Shown piece by piece: positions 32,250 to 39,073 of a stretch of 39,073 nt of DNA. Below the pieces are notes generated by a model. That model saw only the letters and a program-made list of their open reading frames with translations, had not been told where the DNA came from and did no database searches. A program made the position numbers and the translations under genes. The DNA is from Nitrospira sp. (GTDB lineage: Bacteria > Nitrospirota > Nitrospiria > Nitrospirales > Nitrospiraceae). The stretch is from positions 1 to 39,073 of the forward strand of contig JAHBWT010000037.1 of assembly GCA_019636815.1 (NCBI GenBank), written 5' to 3'. Numbering within the stretch: the stretch's first letter is position 1; each line of letters starts with the position of its first letter.

Positions 32250-33542
32250 GTGACGCAAGGCTCGTCCAGTTTTGCCGCGTTATTGAATCGGCGCCTCATC
32301 GTGATGCTGCCGTTGGGGTTTGCCTCCGGCCTTCCTCTTGCTCTCACATCCGGGACCTTACAGGCTTGGCTGACGGTCGAGGAGGTCGATCTGAAGACCA
32401 TCGGCATTTTTACCCTGGTCGGCCTTCCGTACACCCTTAAATTCCTCTGGGCTCCGGTCATGGATCGCGTGGTTCCGCCTTGGTTGGGGCGGCGTCGCGG
32501 TTGGATGGTCTTGACGCAACTCTGTGTGGCGGTCGGCCTCGGGCTTATGGCTCTCACCAATCCAAAGATTCACCCTGGATGGATGGCGGCTTATGCTCTG
32601 CTCGTCGCGTTTCTGGCCGCGTCGCTGGACATTGTCTTCGACGCCTATCGAACGGACACGCTCCATGCACACGAGCGCGGATTGGGGGCGGCCGTATGGG
32701 TCAATGGCTATCGAATCGCGCTTTTAGCCTCCGGCGCCGGTGCACTGGTGCTCGCCGATTATGCGGGATGGCAGATAACCTACCTGGCGATGGCTGCCAT
32801 CATGGTCGCAGGGGTGGGTATTACGTTGGTCAGCCCTGATCCGACGTTGGTCGCCAATGCTCCAAGAAGTCTGGCGGAAGCGATCGGGGCCCCGCTGGCG
32901 GAATTCTTTGCGCGACCTCAGGCGTTGGGGTTCTTGGCCGTGATCATCCTCTACAAGCTTGGAGATGCCTTTGCGTCAGCACTCCAGACTGCTTTCCTGA
33001 TTGGAGGGTTGGGTTTTTCCTCGACGGAGGTCGGTGCCGTAAAGGGGCTCGGGATTTTTGCGACATTGCTGGGTGCTTTTGTCGGCGGACTGTTGATGAC
33101 CAGGTCGGGACTCCTGCGCTCCCTCTTGATCTTCGGTGTCTTACAAGCTGTTTCAAATCTGGGATTCGTCGCCCTGTCGTTGACGGGCAAGAGTTCGGCT
33201 ATGCTGACGGCGGCGGTTGTGATCGAGAATGTGACGGGAGGGATGGGCACCGCCGCGTTTGTCGCGTTGGTCATGTCGCTCTGCGATCCTCGGTACACCG
33301 CGACACAGTTCGCGCTGCTGTCTTCGTTAGAGGCGTTGGGGAGGGTCTTTGCCGGTCGCCCGTCAGCGGATGTCGTTGCCTTGGTCGGATGGACACAGTT
33401 CTTTGTCTTGACCGTAGTGGTGGCTTTACCAGGCCTTTGGGCTGTGTGGCGAATCCGGCGTTCCATCGAACCGGAACAGGAAGCACCTGCGAAGACCGCC
33501 GTTATGGAACCAGCCGCCTCGCCGGTTTCAGACCGCCTATGA
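32250..33542 (+). CDS. AmpG-like MFS permease
   Basis: This is a 430-residue inner-membrane transporter of the major facilitator superfamily, with about twelve hydrophobic helices. The N-terminus (PLGFASGLPLALTSGTLQAW, then GLPYTLKFLWAPVMDR) is characteristic of AmpG, which imports GlcNAc-anhydromuropeptides for cell-wall recycling. The first cytoplasmic loop has RRRGWM, and a mid-protein DAYRTDTLH segment is also AmpG-like. It starts with GTG. Its stop overlaps the stop of the convergent small membrane gene by six bases. No beta-lactamase gene is nearby, so recycling is the likely role. Confidence 0.8.
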   Translation: MTQGSSSFAALLNRRLIVMLPLGFASGLPLALTSGTLQAWLTVEEVDLKTIGIFTLVGLPYTLKFLWAPVMDRVVPPWLGRRRGWMVLTQLCVAVGLGLMALTNPKIHPGWMAAYALLVAFLAASLDIVFDAYRTDTLHAHERGLGAAVWVNGYRIALLASGAGALVLADYAGWQITYLAMAAIMVAGVGITLVSPDPTLVANAPRSLAEAIGAPLAEFFARPQALGFLAVIILYKLGDAFASALQTAFLIGGLGFSSTEVGAVKGLGIFATLLGAFVGGLLMTRSGLLRSLLIFGVLQAVSNLGFVALSLTGKSSAMLTAAVVIENVTGGMGTAAFVALVMSLCDPRYTATQFALLSSLEALGRVFAGRPSADVVALVGWTQFFVLTVVVALPGLWAVWRIRRSIEPEQEAPAKTAVMEPAASPVSDRL

Positions 33543-33830
33543 GGATAATCGCCGTTGGAGGAAGAGAACGAAGATCATCAGAGTGGGAAGTGGAGCGAGA
33601 ATGAACGGCACCAGCCAGAGCCAGACGTTCTTGCCGCGGACGCGCGCTTGGTCGATCATCCAGGCGAAGAGCCACACGAGCAGGCAGGCATAGTTCAAGA
33701 TGATCCATTGTGTGGTGTGAGCCTTGAGGACGCTCGTGCTCTCCGACGGCCCTTGTAGTAGGAAGATTCCTAACAGCAGCACGAATATGCTCAACAGGGC
33801 CCCGACAAGTTTTTTACTCCAGACGAACAT
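33537..33830 (-). CDS. Small membrane protein with three spans
   Basis: This protein has 97 residues from the ATG at 33830, chosen because GGAGGAAGCT lies directly upstream; the frame reaching 34040 would overlap the divergent gene. Hydrophobic helices lie at about 8-26 (LVGALLSIFVLLLGIFLL), 42-62 (WIILNYACLLVWLFAWMI) and 73-92 (WLVPFILAPLPTLMIFVLFL). A basic loop (RVRGKN) separates helices two and three. It is an inner-membrane protein of unknown function, convergent with the AmpG-like gene. Confidence 0.7.
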   Translation of the reverse strand: MFVWSKKLVGALLSIFVLLLGIFLLQGPSESTSVLKAHTTQWIILNYACLLVWLFAWMIDQARVRGKNVWLWLVPFILAPLPTLMIFVLFLQRRLSS

Positions 33831-33963
33831 AGCTTCCTCCAGATTCAAAATGACGGTGTGAAAGGAACCGAGGTAAGCTAATTGGCCCGACAATTGTTTG
33901 TCAAATCGGGCCGGTTGGGGTATTTCATCACGGACAGCCAGAGGCAAATGTCCTGAGAACATC

Positions 33964-34335
33964 ATGAGCCTCCTTCGTCTGAGCATGATCGTCGGTGTAC
34001 TCGCAGGGGCGGTCGGCTTGGCATGGTCCAATCCGACCATGGACGACTATTTACGCTTCGTTGAACGGGAATTGGGTAACGTGATAGACCGAATGGACCA
34101 GGGTACACCGACTCGGGAGCAACAATTCATTCGCCAGGTATTCCGGTCGCAAAGTAAGAAGTTGCTGGAATCATTCGTTCGTCCGAATACGGCGCGACAC
34201 AATTGGGGAATCATGAGTCAATACGAAACGCAGGTGGCGGATACAAAAGTCGTTGTGCTCGGCCTCGGTGGTCGGTTCATTCCTCTACAAGGAGTTGAAG
34301 AAGCCACACTAAAAATTGGCCGAATGGCCTTCTAG
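33964..34335 (+). CDS. Small exported protein, DUF4359-like
   Basis: This protein has 123 residues from the ATG at 33964. A signal peptide (LLRLSMIVGVLAGAVGLAWS) is followed by NPTMDDYLRFVERELGNVID, which resembles the NPx..DYL start of DUF4359 proteins, and an extended C-terminal part (TKVVVLGLGGRFIPL). A longer frame from 33898 lacks a plausible start. It is probably periplasmic. Function unknown. Confidence 0.6.
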   Translation: MSLLRLSMIVGVLAGAVGLAWSNPTMDDYLRFVERELGNVIDRMDQGTPTREQQFIRQVFRSQSKKLLESFVRPNTARHNWGIMSQYETQVADTKVVVLGLGGRFIPLQGVEEATLKIGRMAF

Positions 34336-34477
34336 AAAGAAAAAATGGCTGGGGTCATCTGCCGAGACGTTCTTCATCGACGTATTTGTGTGGATAACCT
34401 CCTTGAGAAATGCCAAGAATAGGCTGTGAGATTCGCGTTTCGACTATTCACAGCCTTTCTTCTCTTTTCCCAAATAT
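34336..34477. other. Gap before the nrdJ control region
   Basis: No gene is seen. A stretch rich in TTTC/TTC (about 34456-34471) precedes the operator-like boxes. An AGGCTGTGA/TCACAGCCT inverted repeat (about 34422-34456) could act as a terminator-like or regulatory hairpin. No B12-box or other cobalamin-riboswitch signature is visible. Confidence 0.4.
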
Positions 34478-34525
34478 CCACAATACTTGGTGTTGACAAA
34501 AAATAATGATAGCTATATGTAGTTA
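34478..34525 (+). promoter_or_regulatory. Paired NrdR-box-like operators over a promoter
   Basis: Two 16-base boxes resemble the NrdR-box (acaCwAtATaTwGtgt): 34478-34493 (CCACAATACTTGGTGT, 12 of 16 positions) and 34510-34525 (core CTATATGTAG). They are separated by 16 bases, so their centres are 32 bases apart, the three-turn spacing known for NrdR. A candidate -35 TTGACA (34493-34498) with TATGTA 17 bases downstream lies within this block, so a bound repressor would cover the promoter. NrdR controls ribonucleotide reductase genes, which fits the following gene. Confidence 0.55.
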
Positions 34526-34558
34526 ACTCTGGTGACAAACACATTTCACGCATCGCGA

Positions 34559-34582
34559 ATGACATCTATAATGACATCTAAC
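34559..34582. repeat. Tandem 12-bp repeat upstream of nrdJ
   Basis: ATGACATCTATA (34559-34570) is followed at once by ATGACATCTAAC (34571-34582), ten of twelve bases identical. The junction creates a perfect TATAAT (34567-34572), which could serve as a second -10 although no good -35 precedes it. Confidence 0.5.
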
Positions 34583-34625
34583 AGAAGCAAGCCAATAGTC
34601 CATTGCCTACCTGGGGAGGGCTGCC

Positions 34626-37600
34626 GTGAAAATTGATCGGAGATTTACCCGTCGCGGAGTGAGCCCCTATGAGGGGCTGGCGTTCGTCAAGCGGTCGTCG
34701 GAGATTCGCAACCCTGACGGATCTACCGTGTTCAAGCTCGAAAACATCGATGTTCCTGAGACATGGTCTCAGTTGGCCGTCGATATTCTGGCGCAAAAAT
34801 ACTTTAGGAAGGCTGGAATTCCGCAAGGCGATCAGAGTGGGCAGCCGCTTGTCGGCTCGGACGGTAATCCGGTGCTCGGCGGCGAGCGGGATGCTCGTCA
34901 AGTTTTTGAACGCATGGCGGGATGCTGGACCCACTGGGGCAAGTCTCATGGATATTTTAAGACTCCCGAAGATGCCGAGTCGTTTCACGATGAAATGTGC
35001 TACATGCTGGCGCATCAAATGGCCGCGCCCAATTCTCCACAATGGTTCAACACCGGCCTTCACTATGCCTATGGCTTGTCGGGACCCGCACAGGGGCACT
35101 ATTACGTCGATCCCAAAACTCGTGAGGTGGTGAAAGCCACCAACGCGTTCGAACATCCTCAACCCCATGCCTGTTTCATTCAATCGATCGAGGATGATCT
35201 CGTGAACGAAAACGGGATCATGGACCTCTGGGTTCGGGAGGCTCGGTTATTCAAGTATGGCTCCGGAACCGGGACGAACTTCTCGAAATTGCGAGGCGAC
35301 GGCGAAGGCCTTTCCGGCGGAGGGAGGTCTTCGGGCCTTATGTCCTTCCTCAAGATCGGTGATCGAGCGGCAGGGGCGATCAAGTCCGGCGGGACCACTC
35401 GCCGCGCCGCGAAGATGGTCTGTTTAGACCTCGATCATCCGGATATCGAGGAATTCATCGATTGGAAGGTCGTCGAAGAACAAAAAGTCGCGGCGATGGT
35501 GACGGGCTCGAAGATCTGCGCCCAGCGCCTCAACGCGGTCTTGAAGGCCTGTCACATGGTCGACGGTGACGGGGCTCTCAGACTGGATCTTGACCAGAAA
35601 TCGAATCCTGTCCTGCGTGAAGCTCTAACATTGGCTCGGCGCGATATGGTGCCCGAAGCCTATATCCAACGGATGTTCTCGTACGCGCAGCAAGGGTTCA
35701 CGCATTTCGTGTTTCATGAGTATGACACGAATTGGGATGGGAAGGCCTATCAGACGGTCTCCGGCCAAAATTCGAACAACAGCGTCAGAATCCCCAATGA
35801 ATTTTTTTCCGCACTCGAGGCCGACGGCGATTGGCAACTCAAACGCCGAACGAACGGTACGGTGTGCAAGACCATCAAGGCCAGAGAGCTGTGGGATCGG
35901 ATCGCGTGGGCTGCATGGATTTGCGCCGATCCTGGAACACAGTACGATACCACCATCAATGAATGGCACACGTGTCCGGAGGACGGCCGGATCAATGCAT
36001 CCAACCCCTGTTCCGAATACATGTTTTTGGACGATACCGCCTGTAATCTGGCTTCCCTCAACCTCACCAAGTTTTACAGCGCCGACGGGCAGTTCGAATT
36101 GGAGCATTTCCGCCACGCCGTTCGATTGTGGACGATCGCCTTGGAAATCAGCGTCTTGATGGCTTCGTTCCCGAGCCGTTCGATTGCCGAAAAAAGCTAT
36201 CAATTCAGAACGTTGGGATTGGGGTATGCGAATCTCGGCACTGTCCTGATGCGGTTGGGGATTCCCTATGATTCGCCCAAAGCCCTGGCGATCTGTGGAG
36301 CCATCACGTCCATCATGACCGGGGAGGCCTACCGCGCATCAGCTGAAATGGCTGCCGAATTGTCGCCCTTTCCTGGCTATGCAAAGAATCGAGAGCACAT
36401 GCTCCGAGTCATCCGCAACCACCGTCGGGCTGCGTACCAGGTGCCTCATACCGAATATGAAGGGTTGACGATTGGTCCGATGGGAATCCGTCCCGAGCAC
36501 TGTCCTCCGGACATGCTCCTTGCCGCTCGAAGGGCCTGGGACTATGCGCTTGAGCTTGGGGCGGCTTATGGGTACCGCAATGCGCAGGTGACGGTGATCG
36601 CCCCGACCGGCACGATCGGATTGGTCATGGATTGTGATACCACCGGGATTGAGCCGGATTTTGCGCTGGTGAAGTTCAAGAAGCTGGCGGGTGGAGGGTA
36701 CTTCAAGATCATCAATCAAAGCCTGCCGCCCGCGTTGACCAACCTGGGCTATGCGGACCAACAGGTCCAGGATATCGTCCGCTACTGTGTCGGTGCGCAG
36801 ACGCTCAAGGGCGCGCCCTTTATCAATCACGGCACGTTGCGTCAGAAGGGATTCGACGATGCGGCCTTGGATCGACTCGAGTCCGGGTTGGGGCAGGCAT
36901 TCGAAATTCAGTTCGCCTTCAACAAGTTTATCCTGGGGGAGGCTTTTTGCGTGGAACAGCTTGGCCTCACCGAGGGACAACTTACCGAGGCGAATTTCAA
37001 CATGTTGAAGGCGCTCGGTTTTACGCAAGAAGAGATCGCCGCCGCGAACGATTTCTGTTGCGGGACGATGACCGTGGAGGGAGCGCCGCATTTGAGGGCC
37101 GAACACCTTGCAGTCTTCGATTGCGCCAATCGATGTGGTCGAATCGGACGACGCTCCATCGCCGTCGACGCGCATATCCGCATGATGGCTGCGGCGCAAC
37201 CGTTTATCAGCGGTGCGATCAGCAAGACCATCAATATGCCGGCTGAAGCCACCGTGGATGATGTCAAGGCGTCGTATCTGCTTGCCTGGAGGAGCATGGT
37301 GAAAGCGGTAGCCTTGTATCGTGACGGGTCCAAGCTCAGCCAGCCATTGAGCGCGTCGACCGACAGCGGAAAAGCCATCGAAGCTGTTACCGGCATCATG
37401 GAGATGGCAGAAAAAGTGACTGAACGAGTGCTCGTTCGGTACCTTGCCAAACGACGCCCGTTGCCGAGTCGACGCAATGGGTACACGCAAAAGGCGATTA
37501 TCGGAGGGCACAAACTTTACCTGCGTACCGGTGAATATGAAGATGGGACCGTCGGAGAAATCTTTTTGGATATGCACAAAGAAGGGGCGGCGTTCCGAAG

Positions 37601-38168
37601 TCTCATGAACTGCTTTGCCATCGCCATCTCTCTTGGCCTTCAGCACGGGGTCCCTCTGGAAGAATTCGTTGAAGCCTTTGTCTTCACCCGATTCGAGCCA
37701 AACGGTCCCGTCAAGCTGAACGATCGGATCAAAATGTCGACGTCGATCATCGATTATATCTTCCGTGAACTCGCCGTTACCTATCTCGACCGGTATGATC
37801 TTGCGCAGGTGAAAGAAGAAGATCTGCGCATGGATTCAATGAAGAAAGACGACATGGATCCTGAATGTTTCGAGGAAGAAGCCGACCTCGATGCATTGGC
37901 CAAATCTTCGGTGGTGACGGAACACCTTCCGATCCGCCGAAACGGCGGAAAAGGAAATGGCCACGGCCACGGAAATGGGTATGGTGTTGCTCGACAAGTG
38001 GAGCTTGTGCATGAGACGTTGACTCTGACGGAGATCCAAAGCGCCAAAAATGCCAGGATCAAAGGCTATGAAGGCGATCCTTGTCCGGAATGCAAGCAAT
38101 TCACCATGGTCCGGAACGGCACCTGCCTCAAATGTGTCAGTTGCGGTGCGACGAGTGGGTGCTCATAA
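34626..38168 (+). CDS. nrdJ: Adenosylcobalamin-dependent (class II) ribonucleotide reductase
   Basis: This 1180-residue enzyme makes deoxyribonucleotides using adenosylcobalamin, independent of oxygen. It starts with GTG at 34626 behind GGGGAGGG. The active site has C183 (HACFIQS), the N460-P-C462-S-E464 motif (NPCSEY) with the radical Cys462, and C473 (ACNLASLNL). The phosphate-binding PTGTIGL and the NSPQWFNTG segment are present. The C-terminus has a Gly/His linker (about 1099-1112) and a zinc-ribbon-like Cys cluster (C1153, C1156, C1167, C1170, C1173, C1179), probably the thioredoxin-reducible tail. All key residues are present. It needs cobalamin from elsewhere in the genome. Confidence 0.95.
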   Translation: MKIDRRFTRRGVSPYEGLAFVKRSSEIRNPDGSTVFKLENIDVPETWSQLAVDILAQKYFRKAGIPQGDQSGQPLVGSDGNPVLGGERDARQVFERMAGCWTHWGKSHGYFKTPEDAESFHDEMCYMLAHQMAAPNSPQWFNTGLHYAYGLSGPAQGHYYVDPKTREVVKATNAFEHPQPHACFIQSIEDDLVNENGIMDLWVREARLFKYGSGTGTNFSKLRGDGEGLSGGGRSSGLMSFLKIGDRAAGAIKSGGTTRRAAKMVCLDLDHPDIEEFIDWKVVEEQKVAAMVTGSKICAQRLNAVLKACHMVDGDGALRLDLDQKSNPVLREALTLARRDMVPEAYIQRMFSYAQQGFTHFVFHEYDTNWDGKAYQTVSGQNSNNSVRIPNEFFSALEADGDWQLKRRTNGTVCKTIKARELWDRIAWAAWICADPGTQYDTTINEWHTCPEDGRINASNPCSEYMFLDDTACNLASLNLTKFYSADGQFELEHFRHAVRLWTIALEISVLMASFPSRSIAEKSYQFRTLGLGYANLGTVLMRLGIPYDSPKALAICGAITSIMTGEAYRASAEMAAELSPFPGYAKNREHMLRVIRNHRRAAYQVPHTEYEGLTIGPMGIRPEHCPPDMLLAARRAWDYALELGAAYGYRNAQVTVIAPTGTIGLVMDCDTTGIEPDFALVKFKKLAGGGYFKIINQSLPPALTNLGYADQQVQDIVRYCVGAQTLKGAPFINHGTLRQKGFDDAALDRLESGLGQAFEIQFAFNKFILGEAFCVEQLGLTEGQLTEANFNMLKALGFTQEEIAAANDFCCGTMTVEGAPHLRAEHLAVFDCANRCGRIGRRSIAVDAHIRMMAAAQPFISGAISKTINMPAEATVDDVKASYLLAWRSMVKAVALYRDGSKLSQPLSASTDSGKAIEAVTGIMEMAEKVTERVLVRYLAKRRPLPSRRNGYTQKAIIGGHKLYLRTGEYEDGTVGEIFLDMHKEGAAFRSLMNCFAIAISLGLQHGVPLEEFVEAFVFTRFEPNGPVKLNDRIKMSTSIIDYIFRELAVTYLDRYDLAQVKEEDLRMDSMKKDDMDPECFEEEADLDALAKSSVVTEHLPIRRNGGKGNGHGHGNGYGVARQVELVHETLTLTEIQSAKNARIKGYEGDPCPECKQFTMVRNGTCLKCVSCGATSGCS

Positions 38169-38414
38169 GGGAGTGAGACGATGCAGAGTAAATCCCCATC
38201 ATCGTGCATCTGTTGTAGGAAGCGGCGATTCCAGCGCAGGCGATCCGGTATAATGGCCATTTCGGCGGTACGCTCAAGGGCTCGAAAATCTTTCTCAAAA
38301 CCGATAGACTCTTTCAGGAATTGTGAGCATCGGAGGGGGTGGTCTCCGTTGCGAGTCACTCGCTTGACGAGGCGCAGGCGGTTCTAAGATTGAAGAGTCC
38401 AGGGGAGTTCGGAT
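38169..38414. other. Gap between nrdJ and the ACT-domain gene
   Basis: No clear gene. A short frame from 38181 (68 residues, Arg-rich, starting MQSKSPSSCICC) has a passable AAGGGAG site but no recognisable fold. TATAAT at 38250-38255 could be the -10 of a promoter for the ACT-domain gene, with a poor -35. Confidence 0.35.
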
Positions 38415-38825
38415 ATGCCGATTGCGACGCAGCTTGTTATCAGCGGTCAGAGCAAACCAGGTGCCCTTGCGAGAGTGACGGCCGTTCTTGGAGAAGCTGG
38501 AGTGAACATCAAAGCATTTTCCGCCCCGGAAGTGACGGGCGCGGGAAAGTTGCGCTTGCTTGTGGCTGATCTGGATGGGGCTCGTGCGGCCCTTCGATCG
38601 GCGAAAATCAAGTTTGGCGAAGAAACGGCCTTGCTGTTGAGCCTTGAGAATAAGCCTGGCGCATTGAAAAAAGTGGCCGAGCTCTTGATGAAGAGCCGGA
38701 TCAACATCAAGTGCGGCTACTGTACGCCTTCACGGGAAGGGAAGCGGGCGCTCGTCGTCCTGACCGTTTCCAACACCGACAAAGCCCTGACCATTCTACG
38801 CAATCAATCCCTCGACGAGTTTTGA
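38415..38825 (+). CDS. Double ACT-domain protein
   Basis: This 136-residue protein has two ACT domains. The first (about 6-65) has KPGALARVTAVLGEAGVNIK and the second (about 70-130) has KPGALKKVAELLMKSRINIK. ACT domains bind amino acids or other small ligands and act as allosteric regulators. Nothing else is attached, so it probably regulates a partner or an amino-acid pathway enzyme in trans. The start follows GGGGAG (38402-38407). It ends 3 bases before the RlpA-like gene. Confidence 0.85.
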   Translation: MPIATQLVISGQSKPGALARVTAVLGEAGVNIKAFSAPEVTGAGKLRLLVADLDGARAALRSAKIKFGEETALLLSLENKPGALKKVAELLMKSRINIKCGYCTPSREGKRALVVLTVSNTDKALTILRNQSLDEF

Positions 38826-38828
38826 CCC

Positions 38829-39073
38829 ATGCGGCCGTTGCCGCTCACGAAAATCGCTCGTACGATTGTCGTCATCGGCCTTGTGGGGGGACTCCTCACG
38901 CAAGGTTGTACGACACCGTCTCGTCCCACCAATCGACTTCCCGGATATCCAGTAGGCGTGGTGGAGCGAGGTGAGGCATCGTGGTATGGCCCAGGTTTTC
39001 ATGGAAACAAGACCGCGAATGGGGAGCGGTATGACATGCGGAAATTGACGGCTGCGCATCGGACGCTGCCGCT
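38829..39073 (+). CDS. RlpA-like septal lipoprotein, N-terminal part
   Basis: The gene runs off the window; 81 codons are seen. A signal peptide ends in a lipobox (LLTQGC). Then [20 protein letters not shown] and the [10 protein letters not shown] segment match the start of the double-psi beta-barrel domain of RlpA (rare lipoprotein A), a lytic transglycosylase or peptidoglycan-binding protein at the septum. It starts 3 bases after the ACT-domain stop. Whether a SPOR domain follows cannot be seen. Confidence 0.85.
   Translation, partial: MRPLPLTKIARTIVVIGLVGGLLTQGCTTPSRPTNRLPGYPVGVVERGEASWYGPGFHGNKTANGERYDMRKLTAAHRTLP

Noticed and set aside
34559..34582. CRISPR-like repeats
   Set aside because: Only two 12-base units with no spacers; no CRISPR array or cas gene is seen in the window.
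34336..34625. Cobalamin riboswitch upstream of the B12-dependent reductase
   Set aside because: No B12-box or conserved riboswitch core is visible, and the space is taken up by operator-like boxes.
36339..37646. Long minus-strand ORF of 435 codons
   Set aside because: It lies entirely within nrdJ, has no recognisable domain, and follows from codon bias of the opposite strand.
38181..38387. Arg-rich 68-codon ORF after nrdJ
   Set aside because: It has a passable ribosome site, but its composition is unlike a folded protein and it runs over the next promoter region.

Overview
The window reads as a chromosomal segment of a Nitrospira-like bacterium (phylum Nitrospirota). This is an inference from gene content and style: a B12-dependent ribonucleotide reductase, paired MtaB/MiaB methylthiotransferases, many small secreted proteins and lipoproteins without known function, and a battery of HEAT-repeat genes. 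No 16S rRNA gene is present, so the assignment is tentative.

Region 1 (1-6780) is accessory DNA next to the 3' end of tmRNA (ssrA), a classic island integration site. It holds a frameshifted GIY-YIG nuclease gene, a regulator remnant, and a compact cluster. The cluster has a 1498-residue SF1 helicase with a C-terminal PD-(D/E)XK nuclease domain, a translationally coupled J-domain-like protein that lacks the HPD motif, and a decayed AlbA_2-type ATP-binding gene. I consider this the best candidate for an undescribed (probably anti-phage) system.

Region 2 (6781-9850) has a membrane-fused spermidine-synthase-like protein and a divergent UDP-glucose 6-dehydrogenase gene with a clear sigma-70 promoter.

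Region 3 (9853-16423, minus strand) is a tight seven-gene operon. It starts with an exported alkaline-phosphatase-fold protein whose catalytic residues look lost, then a small secreted protein, then five consecutive PBS-lyase-type HEAT-repeat proteins. Its function is unknown.

Region 4 (16608-21020) has two exported FlgT/LPP20-like proteins and an alpha/beta-hydrolase-like protein with Gln at the nucleophile position. A decayed mobile zone follows: an integron attC site, a promoterless membrane-protein cassette, part of a second attC, and a dead MazEF-like toxin-antitoxin pair.

Region 5 (21070-39073) is mostly housekeeping: Lon, a zinc-ribbon NUDIX hydrolase, a PilZ protein, a MutY-like glycosylase/MutT-like NUDIX/PolB-like exonuclease cluster, mtaB-miaB, an AmpG-like permease, nrdJ behind a pair of NrdR-box-like operators, a double-ACT protein, and the start of an RlpA-like lipoprotein. 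Small envelope proteins are interspersed. The 28214-28891 gap holds an unannotated small membrane protein, a small ORF and two strong palindromes.
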